This document shows positions 43,243 to 54,500 of a stretch of DNA of 64,000 nt, in pieces. The notes beneath the pieces are model-generated. The model saw only the letters and a program-made list of their open reading frames with translations, was not told the DNA's origin and searched no databases. Each line of letters starts with the position of its first letter. Within the stretch, counting starts at the first letter, position 1. The translations under genes and the position numbers were made by a program. Source of the DNA: Platanthera guangdongensis (taxonomy: Eukaryota > Streptophyta > Magnoliopsida > Asparagales > Orchidaceae); assembly GCA_039583875.1 (NCBI GenBank), contig CM077163.1, positions 229,764,646 to 229,828,645 of the forward strand, given 5' to 3'.

Positions 43243-46200
43243 TCAAGCTGGAGCATATATATCAATCATGCCCAGCTTGTCGCAAACATGCAGAAACGAG
43301 GCGGAGACTGGCTTGGTGAAGATGTCAGCTAGCTCTTTATCAGATGTGACAAACGGAGTGCAAATCTGTTCTTTTAAAATCTCTTCACGAATGAAATGAC
43401 AGTCAACCTCAATGTGCTTTGTTCTTTCATGGAATACCAGATTTTTGGAGATGTATATGGCGACCTTGTTATCACAGAACATAGGTAGAGGATGGTTGTA
43501 CACCTCTCCTAAATCTAGCATGAGAGCCCGCAACCATTTCAACTCACAAGTGGTTGACGCCATACTGCGATACTCAGCTTCTGCACTGGACCTGGAGACA
43601 ACAGACTGCTTTTTACTCTTCCAGCTCACCAGATTTCCCCCAACAAAGGTGCAAAAACCTGAGGTAGACTTGCGATCCCCTTTGTCATCAGCATAACTTG
43701 CATCTGAGTAGGCTTCAATCCTCAGATGACCATTCTTCTGAAACAGTAATCCTTTCCCAGGCGCAGCTTTGACATATTCCAAGATCCGCAAGGCGGACTG
43801 AAGATGACAATCCCTGGGCGCTTGCATGAATTGACTCACCTTGCCCACAGCATAAGAAATGTCGGGTCTGGTCACTGTGAGATATATGAGCTTACCAACC
43901 AGACGCCTGTACCGCGAACTATCTGAAAGAAGAGGCGAATCATCTGTCCAGGTTTTGTCCTCCCCAATAGCCATGGGACATCGGGCAGGTTTAGCTCCAG
44001 TCAATCCTGCCTCTTTTAAAAGATCAAGGGCATACTTACGCTGAGAGAGAACTAAGGAGTCGGGCTTCCGAGAGAGTTCGATCCCCAGAAAGTACTTTGG
44101 AGAGCCCATATCTTTAGTGATCAGATGTTGGCGAAGATGTAGCTTTGTCAGGGCTACCCCTTCCTGGTCATCGCCTGTGAGAAGAATATCATCGACGTAT
44201 ACAGCAAGAACAACCAGCCCAGAAGGAGTTTTGCGAATAAAGAGAGAGTGATCAGCAGAGCTTCGCACAAAACCAACAGCCGCCACAATACCGCTGAACT
44301 TGTCAAACCAAGCTCGAGGACTCTGCTTGAGGCCATAAATTGCCTTCTGCAGCCGGCATACTCGTGTCTCCCCCTGAGCAACATACCCAGGAGGTTGCTC
44401 CATGTAAACGGCCTCGTGAAGATCACCATAAAGGAAGGCATTCTTGACGTCCAGCTGAGAAATTGGCCAATCCCGATTGACGGCCACAGAGAGAAGAACC
44501 CGGATTGTGCTGAGACGAGCCACAGGGGAGAAGGTGTCAAAGTAATCAACCCCATAGGTCTGAGTAAAGCCCTTAGCCACAAGGCGAGCCTTATACCGAT
44601 CCACAGTGCCGTCTGGGCTAAATTTGACCACAAAGACCAGCGACAACCAACAACATCAGTGCCAAAGGGAGGAGGAACAAGAGTCCAGGTACCCCGCTCA
44701 ATGAGGGTCGCCATTTCCTCATCCATGGCCATCTTCCAGTGAGGAATAGCAAGGGCCTCCTGATAGGAGCGGGGTGTGGCAGTGGCAGAGATAGCCAGTG
44801 CAAAGGCCCTGCGAGAAGGAGTAAGACGATCATAGGAAACAACAGCAGCAAGGGGGTGTAAGGTGCACGTCCGCACCCCTTTGCGAAGAGCTATAGGAAG
44901 ATCCAGGTCAGCCGGGCCCGCGGCATCCGGAGCATCCGTGGTAGAGAAAGCTGGCCCGGGAGAAGAGAGCGACGGCAGCGGAGAGGAGGGAGAGGGTGGT
45001 GGGGAAGGGAGAGAGAGAGGTGGAGGAAGAGGAGGGGGTGGAGACGGTGTAGTGGTGGAGAGTGTAGGAGGTGACGAGGGAACGAAGGGAACGACAGGAG
45101 AATCAGAAGCTGGGAGAAGAGGAGAAGAGGCATCCGAGAAGTAGGAGGTATTCTCGAAGAAGGTGACGTCAGCAGAGACGAACTGCTTACGAAGGACGGG
45201 ATCAAAGCAACAGTAGCCTTTCTGAGTGGTGGAATACCCCAGAAAGACACATTTGGTGGAGCGAGGGGAGAGCTTATCACGGGTGGCAGAAGGGCATGCA
45301 CAAAGGCAGTGCAGCCAAAGATTTGGAGAGGGAGATGAAACGGCTCCTTGCCCGGATACAAAATGGAGAACGGGGTTTGGCCATGGAGAACCGTGGAGGG
45401 AATGCGATTGATGAGGTAGCAGGCAAGGAGAACAGCATAGCCCCAATAGGAGCGAGGAACATGCATCTGGGTCATCAAGGTGCGAGCGACATCGAGCAGG
45501 TGTCGGTTTTTGCGTTCGGCTACACCATTTTGTTGTGAAGAATAGACACAACTAGTTTGATGAAGAATCCCATTTTGCATGCAGAATGTAGAGAAGTCAC
45601 GACTGAGATATTCTGCGGCATTATCAGACCGAAAAACTTTGATAGAAACATCAAACTGAGTTTTGATCATGAGATAGAAGGATGTCCATACAGAGAATAA
45701 TTCGGAGCGATCTTTTAACAGATACACCCACGTACAGCGAGAGAAATCATCAATGAACGTGACAAAATAGGAACTTCCCCGACCAATGGTAAGAGTAGGA
45801 GAAGGACCCCAGATGTCGGAGTGGATAAGATCAAACGGACGGGTAGAGCTACGAACGTGCTTTGGAGGGAAGGAGGAGCGGTGATGCTTGCCAAGCTGAC
45901 AGGCCTCACAGTTGAGCGGAGGACTTTGAGGAGGAAGGTGGGGCAGAAGTTGACGAAGAAGACGGGGAGGAGCATGACCAAGGCGGAGATGCCATTGGAG
46001 AAGATCTGTGGAGGTGGAGGAGAAGGTGGAAAAAGCAGAAATGTTGTCTAGGAAGTATAAGCCGCCACTCTCAGTCCCAGTAGCAATCGTCCGTTGGGAG
46101 TCCGGATCCTGAAAAGAGCAAGAAGTAGACGTAAATGTGACGGAACACTGTAATTGCTTGCAAAGAGAGGTAACAGATAATAAGTTGCACGGGAACTGGG

Positions 46201-46522
46201 GCACGTATAGAGTATCCGCCAAGTGAAGAGACGGAGTGACATGAACTATCCCTGTGCCATGAACTGATGATGAAGAGCCGTCAGCGAGAGTAACTGGGGG
46301 CAAGCGAGTATGTTTTTCGAGGAGAGAAAAACACGGGAGATGGCCGGTCATATGATTCGTAGCACCAGTGTCGATCAGCCATTTGCCCTGAGTAACAACG
46401 TGTGCACGACCAGAAGATGTGACAACCGAGGCGAAAGCCATGAAGGGAGGAAGAAGAAATTGCAGCGGTCTCGGTGACAGCACACCAGCGGCACGAAGGG
46501 CCACGACCAAGGTGCAGAGCAC
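43243..46522 (-). pseudogene. Copia B pol: protease, integrase, RT, RNase H with two frameshifts
   Basis: Reading leftward: protease (GKWLIDTGATNHMTG), pre-integrase and integrase (CEACQLGKHHRSSFPPKHVR, FDLIHSDIWGP, FRSDNAAEYLSRDF, QQNGVAERKNRHLLDVARTL), RT ([33 protein letters not shown]) and RNase H ([19 protein letters not shown]), ending IDIYAPA. A one-base loss near 45290, just after GCTAFVHA, and another near 44640, at the start of RT, relative to A and C split it into three frames. All catalytic motifs remain. The frame opens near the protease; upstream only a decayed zinc-knuckle-like stretch is found (46460-46560). Confidence 0.92.
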
Positions 46523-46680
46523 AAGCCGCGCGACTAAACCAGGAGGTCGCGGCGACTAACAAGAGAAGCGGCTAAGAGCGAAGAGGCGGAGAGGCCGCTC
46601 AAACAAGGAAGAATCCGCGTGAAACCGCGGCGGGAACAAGAGGGAAGAAGCCGCGTGAACACGAGCGGCTAGGATCCAGA

Positions 46681-46976
46681 TCAAGGCACAGCGGGGAAGA
46701 AGTCGCGCGGACTGCAAAGGGCCGAGCGAACAGAAGAGAGGAGAAAAGCAGGTGACCGCGACCAAGATGCGGGTAAGAAAGGGACAACCCGCACGGTCAG
46801 GCAGATCACAGCAGTTGCGAGAATGCGGTCAAGGGCACAGCGGGGAAGAGGTCGCGCGGACTGAAAAGGCCGAGCGAACAGAAGAGAGGAGAAGAGCAGG
46901 TGACCGCGACCAAGATGCGGGTAAGAGAGGAACAACCCGCACGGTCAGGCAGATCACAGCAGCAAACCGCGAGTGC
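46681..46976 (-). repeat. ~148-bp tandem duplication in B leader
   Basis: The sequence from TCAAGGCACAGCGGGGAAGA (46681) repeats from 46829 with few differences. It lies in the untranslated leader between PBS and pol, where A and C carry gag further downstream. Confidence 0.85.
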
Positions 46977-47245
46977 AGAGACAACACACGCGGACAGAGA
47001 CAGACCGCAGCGACTAGGAAGTCGGAGCGGCAGGAAAGAGCAAGGAGCGCGACAAAGAGCAGGAGGAGAAGAGAAACAAGAAGAGCAAGCTGCGCAAACA
47101 GGCAGTGGACAGAAACAAGCCGCGCGGATAGAAACAAGCCGCGCGGACAGAGGAGAAGGCAAGCCGCGAACAAGCCGCAGAACGCGGAAGACAAGCCGCG
47201 AACAACAACAGAGAGCGCACAGAATCAGGAGGAAAAGACCGTGTC

Positions 47246-47256
47246 CTCTGATACCA
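47246..47256 (-). other. Primer-binding site of B
   Basis: Minus strand TGGTATCAGAG directly next to the 5' LTR, complementary to initiator Met tRNA. The same site in A is 50610-50621 and in C 63277-63287. Confidence 0.9.
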
Positions 47257-47630
47257 TGTTAGAAAGTAGAGAAAAGAAGCGAGAAGTAGAGAACAAGCCG
47301 AATAAACTTTTGAATAACTGAAATTTTATTATCCAAAAAAGATGACTATTACAAAGGTATGCCCTCCCTTATATAGAATGGAGGAGAGAAGAGAGAATAC
47401 AAATAAGAGATGTGGGACTAAAATTTACAAGCTAAGCGGACTGTACAAAGTAAACCGCACAGGCCGCGCGGTTAGACAGAAGGACTAACCGCACGGCTTA
47501 CAATAAGAGATGCATAGAGGTCGCCTGTGAAGATTGCTAGACCGCCCGGTTTACAAGTCGCCGAGTCAAACCGCCAGACCGCGCGGTCTCCAACCCGCCA
47601 AGACAGACCGCCCGGTCTCCAACTTCAACA
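47257..47630 (-). repeat. 5' LTR of B
   Basis: 374 bp with U3 palindromes and a TATA box; apparently identical to the 3' LTR, implying very recent insertion. Confidence 0.95.
47368..47376 (-). promoter_or_regulatory. TATA box of B 5' LTR
   Basis: CTATATAAG on the minus strand, about 255 bases into the LTR from its 5' end. Conserved in A (50722-50730); altered in the C 5' LTR, where the plus strand reads CTTATAGAAAATGG. Confidence 0.7.
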
Positions 47631-49572
47631 GAGTAGAAGTAGCAGAGATAGCCAAGGCAAAACACATGCGAGAAGGAGAAAACCGATCATAGGAAACAAC
47701 TGCCGCAAGCGGGTGTTGAGTACACGCCCGCACCCCTTTGCGAAGAGCAATGGGAAGATCCAGGTCGACGGGAGTGTCAGCGACCGGAGCGTTCGTGGCG
47801 GAGAAGGCTGGCCCGGGACTAGAGAGAGACGGCGGCGGAGAGGAGGGTGGAGGGGTGGGTGGGGAGACGGACTGGGAAGGAGTCGGTGGAGGAGGAGACG
47901 GAGGTGGGAAAACGTCGAGAGGCGTGGAAGGAACGAAGATATCAGAAGGAAGAGAAGATGTAGGGGAGAAATAGGAAGCATTCTCGAAAAAAGTCACTTC
48001 CGCGGAGACAAACTGCTTGCGGAGAAGGGGGTCAAAGCAGCAATAGCCTTTTTGAGTGGTAGAGTACCCCAAAAAGACACACTTGGTGGAACGGGGGGAA
48101 AGCTTGTTGCGGGTAGCGGAGGGAGCGTGAACAAAGGCCGTACAGCCAAAGACACGGAGAGGGAGAGGAAAAGGTTCCTTGTGGGGGTAGAGAATGGAGA
48201 AGGGGGTCTGGCCGTGGAGAACTGTGGAGGGAAGGCGATTGATGAGATAGCAGACGAGGAGCACAGCGTAGCCCCAGTAGGAGCGAGGGACGTGCATCTG
48301 CGTCATGAGAGTACGAGCAACATCAAGCAGGTGACGGTTTTTACGCTCCGCTACCCCATTCTGCTGGGATGTGTAAACATAAGTCGTTTGATGAAGCAGG
48401 CCATGTTGGTGAAAGAAAGAGGAGAACTCATGATGCAGATATTCCTTGGCATTATCAGAACATAAAACTTTAATAGAAAGAGCAAATTGAGTCTGAATCA
48501 TAAAATAAAATGATTGCCAAATAAAAAAAAATTCAGAGCGATCTTTTAACAGATACACCCAGGTACAGCGGGAAAAATCATCTATAAAAGTGACAAAATA
48601 AGAACTACCCCGACCAACAGTGAGGGTAAGAGCAGGATCCCATACATCAGAATGAATAAGATCAAACGGGCGAGAGGAGCCACGACCTTGCTTTGGTGGG
48701 AAGGAGGAGCGATGATGTTTGCCAAGCTGACACGCATCACAGTTGAGCGGAGAACTGGTAGGAGGTAAGTGGGGCAGAAGCTGGCGAAGAATCCGAGGAG
48801 GAGGATGTGCAAGGCGAAGATGCCATTGAAGAAGATCTGTGGAGGAGGAGTAGGAGGACAGAGCGGAAACATCGTCGAGGAAGTAGAGGCCGCCGCTCTC
48901 AGTCCCAGTAGCAATCGTCCGCTGGGTCCTCGGGTCCTGAAAAGAACAAGTAGTGAGAGTGAATAAGACGGAGCACTGAAGTTGCCGGCATAAAGTAGTA
49001 ACTGATAACAAATTGCACGGGAACTTCGGGACATAGAGGGTGTCCTCCAAGCAAAGCGAGGGGGTGAGTTGAACCATGCCCGTCCCATGAACCGGGGACG
49101 GGGAACCATCCGCCACACGAACCGGGGGTAAGCGGTCATGTGTCTCAAGATGGGAGAAGCAATGAGAGTTACCAGTCATATGATTTGTAGCATCAGAGTT
49201 AATCAGCCATTTACCTTGGGTAACGACGTGGGCACTACCTGACGTCGTGGCCACTACCTGACGTCGTGGCCACAGAGGCAGACGGCCGAGAAGAGGCGGA
49301 GGCCGAAGAAGGAGCATCACCGGAAGGGCGAAGATGAGGATGTTTCTGCCAGCAGCGGTCAACAGAGTGGCCGGTACGACCACAGTGAGAGCAGAGGAAC
49401 CGGGATGAACCCCGTCCGCCGGAGTGGCCGCGGCCACTAGGTCCCCCCCTCTGAGCTTGGTGAGCAAAGGAGTCCTGGGAAGGGGGGGAGGCCAACAGAG
49501 GCCGCTGGAGCAGCGAAGTAACAGCGGCAATGCGAGCCGCAGTGGCATCCAAAGTAGGAGATTCCGCCTCAC
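47631..49572 (-). pseudogene. Copia A pol, 5' part: protease and integrase, cut by B
   Basis: Reading leftward: protease GKWLINSDATNHMTG, where the catalytic triplet reads NSDA instead of the DTGA/DSGA of B and C, so the catalytic Asp is lost; then integrase (CDACQLGKHHRSSFPPKQGR, FDLIHSDVWDP, LCSDNAKEYLHHEF, QQNGVAERKNRHLLDVARTL) and a Pro/Ser-rich linker (residues rich in PPSPPPP). The frame runs into the element B LTR at 47630. A 19-bp tandem duplication at 49233-49270 shifts the frame between the zinc knuckle and the protease. Confidence 0.9.
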
Positions 49573-50135
49573 CCAAGATCTGCTGGCGGATCATATCATA
49601 AGAATCGGGAAGACGAAGAAGATAACAAACAACCAGGAGTTCCTGGAAGTGTTTGTGTTATTCGGCCAAGTCCGCGGAGAAGGGGCGATTCTGGAGGATT
49701 TCAGCACCAAGAGCCTGAACCTGCTGATAAGCCGCAGCAGGAGACATGGAAGGGCGAGCGAAGAGGTCCGAATAGAGAGTATAAATGCGGGACGTCTGGC
49801 CCCCCTTCGAATAAGAGAGCAGCGAGGTGAAGCCAGGCGGCCTTGACCGTCTCATCATGGCGAATGACGGGAAGGCACTCATCAGAAAGGCTGTTAGCCA
49901 GACAGGTGCGGACAAGAGCATCACTCGCATCCCAGTCATCAAACTCAGGAGAGGTACGGGGAGGAGGGTCATCGGTGAGGTGATGACGCTTGCGTTGAGA
50001 GCGAAGGAGAAAAGTGAAAGAAACGCTCCAATCGGGATAGTTGGAGCCAACAAGCTTAGAAAGGGTGCCAAGGTTGCCTGAAGGAGGAGGTGGAGAAGGA
50101 GCTGCAGGAGTAGTGGTGAGACCGGAAGTAGTCAT
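49235..50135 (-). pseudogene. Copia A gag with frameshift and stop
   Basis: Starts MTTSGLTTTPAAPSPPPPSG; NYPDWSVSFTFLLRSQRKRH and EFDDWDASDALVRTCLANSL are the gag core, shared with C. Relative to C there is one extra base near 49815 and a TAA at 49658-49660 where C has a coding codon after FSADLA. The zinc knuckle CSHCGRTGHSVDRC is intact further on. Gag would form the particle and package RNA; this copy is dead. Confidence 0.9.
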
Positions 50136-50609
50136 AGGACACAGCAAGAAACCGCAGCGGATAAAAAAGGAAGAAGCCGCGCGAACACAAGCGGCTAGAA
50201 AGCAGTCAAAGGCACAGCGGGGAAGAGGTCGCGCGGACTGAAAAGGCCGAGCGAACAGAAGAGAAGAGGAGGCAAGAAGCAGCGACTACAACAAGTCGTA
50301 GGCCGGGCTAACAGAAACAGGCCGCAACGACTAGGAAGTCGGAGAGGCAAGAAGGAACCAGGAGCGCGGCGACAACGAAACAGGTCGCGGCGACGAATAG
50401 CAGAAGGAGAAGAGAACCAAGGAGAAACAAGTCGCGCGAACAGGGCAGCGGACAAAAACAAGCCGCGCAAACAGGGCAACGGACAGAAACAAGCCGCGCG
50501 AACAGGGCAGCGGACAGAAGAGAAGGCAAGCCGCGAGACAGGTCGCGGAAAGCAGAAAACAAGCCGCGAGAATCAGAGAGCGCACACAATCAGGAGGAAA
50601 CGACTGTGT
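50136..50609 (-). other. Untranslated leader of A
   Basis: Purine-rich on the plus strand with repeated AAGCCGCG and GAACAGGGCAGCGGACAG phrases. Overlapping Leu/Cys/Ser-rich frames on the minus strand are not conserved in B or C and are not treated as genes. Confidence 0.6.
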
Positions 50610-50621
50610 GCTCTGATACCA

Positions 50622-50994
50622 TGTAGAAAGTAGCGAATAAGAAAGAACAGACGGATAGACTTTTGAATAATTGAAATTTTATTATACAAAAAAAGATATC
50701 ATTTACAAAGGTATGACCTCCCTTATATAGAATGGAGGAGATATGAGAGAGTACAAACAAACAATGTGGGACTAAACATGTACAGGGCAGAGCGGCTAGA
50801 AATAAAGGAGACCGCACAGGCCGCGCGGTTAGACAGATGGGTTAACCGCACGGCAACTCCAGCAGGATAAGAACAAGCCGCACTGAGAGTCCGATAGACC
50901 GCCCGGTCTCCAAGCACCAGAGGAGACCGCCAGACCGCTCGGTCAACAAACCGCCAGACAAGACCGCAAGGCCGCCCGGTCTAATACTTCAACA
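50622..50994 (-). repeat. 5' LTR of A
   Basis: 373 bp, ~97% identical to 40945-41317 by eye; followed by the duplication ATATT. TATA box CTATATAAG (minus) at 50722-50730. Confidence 0.95.
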
Positions 50995-51416
50995 ATATTT
51001 ATAGATTTCTGAAAACGGCCTGCAAATTACCAACTCCCGATATTCTGAACGACTATGTGCAGTCCCGGTTTGCCTGCCAACAGCGTAACTCCGCTGTTAT
51101 GAAAGGCTATGGGCAGGCCAGCGGGGGCAAAATAATAAAAAATAACTTATAGACCTGGGCAAGCTGAGGAGCTCGGTCACCCCTGAAGATCCTGCTCGCC
51201 TGCTGTCTGCCTAGCTCCTTAGGGCGAGCGCGAGCTGTGCCACTATGCTCGCCCTTCGATCGACCTCCATTATTCGAATGCCGAGCTCGGGGTCGACGAA
51301 TGCCGAGCTCGGGCTTCGGATTTCCCTGCCAAGCTCGCCTGATGTCTGGGTGATCTGAACCGGATCGGTCTGGTTCCTGGCGACCCCACTCGCCGGATAC
51401 GGGGTTATACAACCAC

Positions 51417-52819
51417 CACCACTGCCGAGAAGAGATCCGAGTCAGGACTTGATCTTGCCGCGAACGTGCAGCCCGCCAACGTCACTACTTGTGCACAACC
51501 ACCATTGCCTACGAGCATGCAACCATCGAGTACAACACACCTTTCCGTAGCCCACAAATTAGATACCTTGCCGCTACCCGCACGCTTTCGCTTTTCGTTG
51601 TCGATACAACCAACAATCAGATATCAACGCCCACCGTTATCTTCGTTTGTGCACTACCGCTCTCCTCTTCAAGGCTTTACCTCTCTTTGGTTTGAATTTT
51701 GGTTCATTTCATATGCCTTTGCTTATTTCCAAGAAACTTCCTTGCATGCGAAACACATGAGTGGCTTGGAGAGTCAACATCGGCGGATGGTAGGTGGAAA
51801 CATGAATCATGTGGGTTTGAAAAATCAAACCAACTCAACAATCACCACCTTGATTTGAATTTCAAAACCACATTCTTCACAAAGCATCATCTACACAAAA
51901 CACTATCACAAAGTAAGGTCTGCATGAAGCATCAATCTGCACGAAACACCAATCTGCATAAAGCACCACCTCATGCCTGAGGCGACAGTCGACTTATCGC
52001 AAGTCGATATTCATCTCTGCTTTGGTTCACCCGTGGGATGTCGACACATCCGGATCGCAAAAACTGACTCGCCGAACCCGAGCCATAGAAGGGCGATCCA
52101 CTGTACCACCTCGACCATCCACCATGTCACCCGCAAAAATCATGAGCCTACCACCTCATACTGTGGTCCATATCAGTCGGTACAGACTACCGAATTGCAC
52201 AGCCTTCATGAGAACGATACACCCGTGTGTCTCCATCAGAACTCCTTTTCTCGTCGCAAAACTACAACCACCGGAGTCCAAACTGTACAGCGATATCAGA
52301 TTCTTACGCAGCTTGGGCACCAGATGTACCCGCTCAAGCATGCGTACCACCCCATCCTGCATCCGTATGTCCACCACCATTGTACCTGTAACATCAGAAC
52401 CTGAGCCATCACCCAAATAGACAAACCCAGTCGTCATCTCCATAGAACTGAACATCGACGCATCCGAACATGTGTTGGGATGCACCAGAATCTAATATCC
52501 ATCCGCTGGCAGAGTCGTCATAACTCTCAGTGATGGTATAGAGACCATCACTCTCCACTCTGAGATTTAGCATCACCACACATGCATCCTGAACGTCTCC
52601 AGAATTCTACGCACAATGCAGGCATTTTCTCCTGATGTGATCACTTTGTCTATAGTGGTAACAAACAATTCCCTTCTTCGACGACGACCGAACCCGTGCA
52701 TCCCATCGATCCCCTGTCGAATGCTCTCCCTCGTTCATCTACTGCCAAAATATATTCACCCTCAGGAGTGGGGTCCTTCAACATCTGACTGGATGGTAAC
52801 ACTGATGTAACTTCCTCCA
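51417..52819 (-). mobile_element. Old copia remnant (L), gag-protease region
   Basis: Decayed copia sequence between solo LTR H and element D. The minus strand shows a zinc-knuckle relic near 52620-52665 (SDHIRRKC) and a protease/pre-integrase fragment. The stretch 51417-52100 is unassigned. Probably the upstream part of the element whose 3' LTR is M. Confidence 0.65.
52156..52485 (-). pseudogene. Copia protease/pre-integrase fragment
   Basis: The 109-residue frame starts MHPNTCSDASMFSSMEMTTG and contains VVRMLERVHLVPKLRKNLIS LYSLD, followed by GVLMETHGCIVLMKAVQ and SLYRLIWTTV. This order matches the region after the protease active site and before the integrase finger in plant copia elements related to Tnt1-type proteins. 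Both neighbours are missing or degraded. It differs from copia A, B and C, so it is another family. Confidence 0.8.
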
Positions 52820-53943
52820 TGTTGAAGCCAAAATTGACCTCTGTGGAGTTCGGGGTCCCTGAAAAGGGGTGACCTCACACATACTACACTCAAGAGAACG
52901 TCACAGACCAAAGGATCAAGAAGCTAGAAACAGACCCTCGGCTCTAGCGCGGAGGTCCCACCTCACACCCGGAAGGCTACCTGAGCTCTTCCCCTCCCTT
53001 ACCAAAGGGCTAGGCTGGGCGCCTTGGAGAACTCTCTCTACTCTACCAAGAAGAAGCTAAGGGAGGAGGAAGCTAAGAAAAGGATCCTCCCCAAAGGCAC
53101 CCAAGGGGGTCTATTTATAGTTTTCCAAATCCCATGAACCAAAATGACCGAAAAGCCCCTAGGGCTAAAAAGCTCTGGGCTAATAGGAAACAACCACACC
53201 GGGGGGTAAAGGGGTAAAAACCACCCCGCCCCTCATCCACCTAGGGGCCGAGCACAGGGGCGACGAGGGCAGGGGCGAGACCCCCGGCCTAGGCCGGTCT
53301 CGCCCCACCAAGCCGCGGGCAGGGGCGAGACCCCCGACCTAGGCCGGTCTCGCCCCACCAAGCCGTGGGCAGGGGCGAGACCCCCGGCCTAGGACGGTCT
53401 CGCCCCACCAAGCCGCGGGCAGGGGCGAGACCCCCGGCCTAGGACGGTCTCGCCCCACCAAGCCGCGGGCAGGGGCGAGACCCCCGGCCTAGGCCGGTCT
53501 CGCCCTACCAAGCCGCAGGCAGGGCGAGACCCCCGGCCAAGGCCGGTCTCCCCCCCCCCCCCCCAAGCCGCGGGCAGGGGCGAGACCCCCGGCCTAGGCC
53601 GGTCTCGCCCCACCAAGCTGCGGGCAGGGGCGAGACCCCCGGCCAAGGCCGGTCTCGCCCCACCAAGCCGCGGGCAGGGGCGAGACCCCCGGCCTAGGCC
53701 GGTCTCGCCCCACCAAGCCGCGGGCAGGGGCGAGACCCCTGGCCAAGGCCGGTCTCGCCCCCCCAAGCCGCGGGCAGGGGGGCAGGGGCGAGGCCCCGTC
53801 CCCCCAAAAAATGGCCACTGGGGGAGGCCGATTTTTCCTCCCCCTAATAGTATGTTTCCACGCCAGAGCCAAAATTGGCCACCGAGAGTTCAAAATCTCC
53901 AAAAAGCTTAAAAACTGTATAGGGGCAAATACGGTGTTGTACA
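52820..53943 (-). repeat. 3' LTR of D
   Basis: 1124 bp, plus-strand ends TGTTGAAGCC and GTGTTGTACA. It contains a TATA box (~53115, inverted) and a hairpin minisatellite. Confidence 0.9.
53267..53795. repeat. 50-bp hairpin minisatellite in D LTR
   Basis: About ten units of 50 bp with GGGGCGAGACCCCCGGCC TA then GGCCGGTCTCGCCCC, an inverted repeat around a TA centre. It occupies the U3 position where F has a 61-bp unit. Confidence 0.85.
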
Positions 53944-54043
53944 CAATCCCCGCTCTTTTCGAGGTTGGCACAAGCTCGGAAAGAAACGTCCAACCCAACG
54001 TATTCGCTGAGTGTAATTTTCTTGCGCGCCTCTCCGGGGAGTG

Positions 54044-54500
54044 AACCTGTCATGCCAGCTGATGGGAGCCTGGGTGACGAGACCCCATCCGGGTAAAAAC
54101 ACTTCACCCTCCGGAGGGGTCAACCTGCCATGCCAACTATGGGAGCCTGGGTGGCGAGACCCCCTCCGGGAAAAAACACTTGGCCCCCCGGAGGGGTCAA
54201 CCTGCCATGCCAGCTATGGGAGCCTGGGTGGCGAGACCCCCTCCGGGTAAAAAACACCTGGCCCCCCGGAGGGGTCAACCTGCCATGCCAGCTATGGGAG
54301 CCTGTGTGGCGAGACCCCCTCAGGGTAAAAAACACTTCACCTCCCGGAGGGGTCAACCCGCCATGCCAGCTATGGGAGCCTGGGTGGCGAGACCTCCTCC
54401 GGGTAAAGGACACTTCACCTCCCGGAGGGGTCAACCTACCATGCCAGCTATGGCAGCCTGGGTGGCGAGACCTCCTCCAGGTAAGGGACTTGACTTCCAC
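54044..54500 (-). repeat. Satellite subtype 1 of D
   Basis: Six ~78-bp units matching the F array in inverse orientation (plus strand GTCAACCTGCCATGCCAGC, GGGAGCCTGGGTGGCGAGAC). They lie next to the polypurine tract, as in F. Confidence 0.9.

Larger units (their letters stand above)
42862..47630 (-). mobile_element. Ty1/copia element B (TSD GAGTA), very recent, gag-less
   Basis: LTRs of 374 bp at 42862-43235 and 47257-47630, TGTTAGAAAG...CTTCAACA; I found no difference between them. Perfect duplication GAGTA at 42857-42861 and 47631-47635. PBS at 47246-47256. The leader contains a ~148-bp tandem duplication; the gag capsid region is absent; pol has two one-base lesions. It belongs to the same family as A and C. 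Confidence 0.95.
40945..50994 (-). mobile_element. Ty1/copia element A (TSD ATATT), containing B
   Basis: LTRs of 373 bp at 40945-41317 and 50622-50994, TGTAGAAAG...CTTCAACA, differing at about ten sites (~97%). Perfect duplication ATATT at 40940-40944 and 50995-50999. PBS at the right, polypurine tract at the left, so it is transcribed leftward. Coding region is copia order (gag, protease, integrase, RT, RNase H) with several lesions, and is split by element B. Confidence 0.95.
40672..51411 (-). mobile_element. Solo LTR H (Tat-family LTR), split by copia A
   Basis: LTR pieces 40672-40944 and 51000-51411 join into one LTR starting TGTTGAAACC and ending GGGGTTATACA on the plus strand, closely similar to solo LTR N. 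Flanks GCCAC (40667-40671) and ACCAC (51412-51416) match at four of five positions. Copia A sits a few bases from the TATA-like motif of H. Confidence 0.8.

Noticed and set aside
46806..47262. Cys/Ser/Leu-rich and charged frames in the B leader (also 50195-50589 and 62926-63355)
   Set aside because: Not conserved in frame between A, B and C; they lie in the untranslated leader and one spans the tandem duplication.
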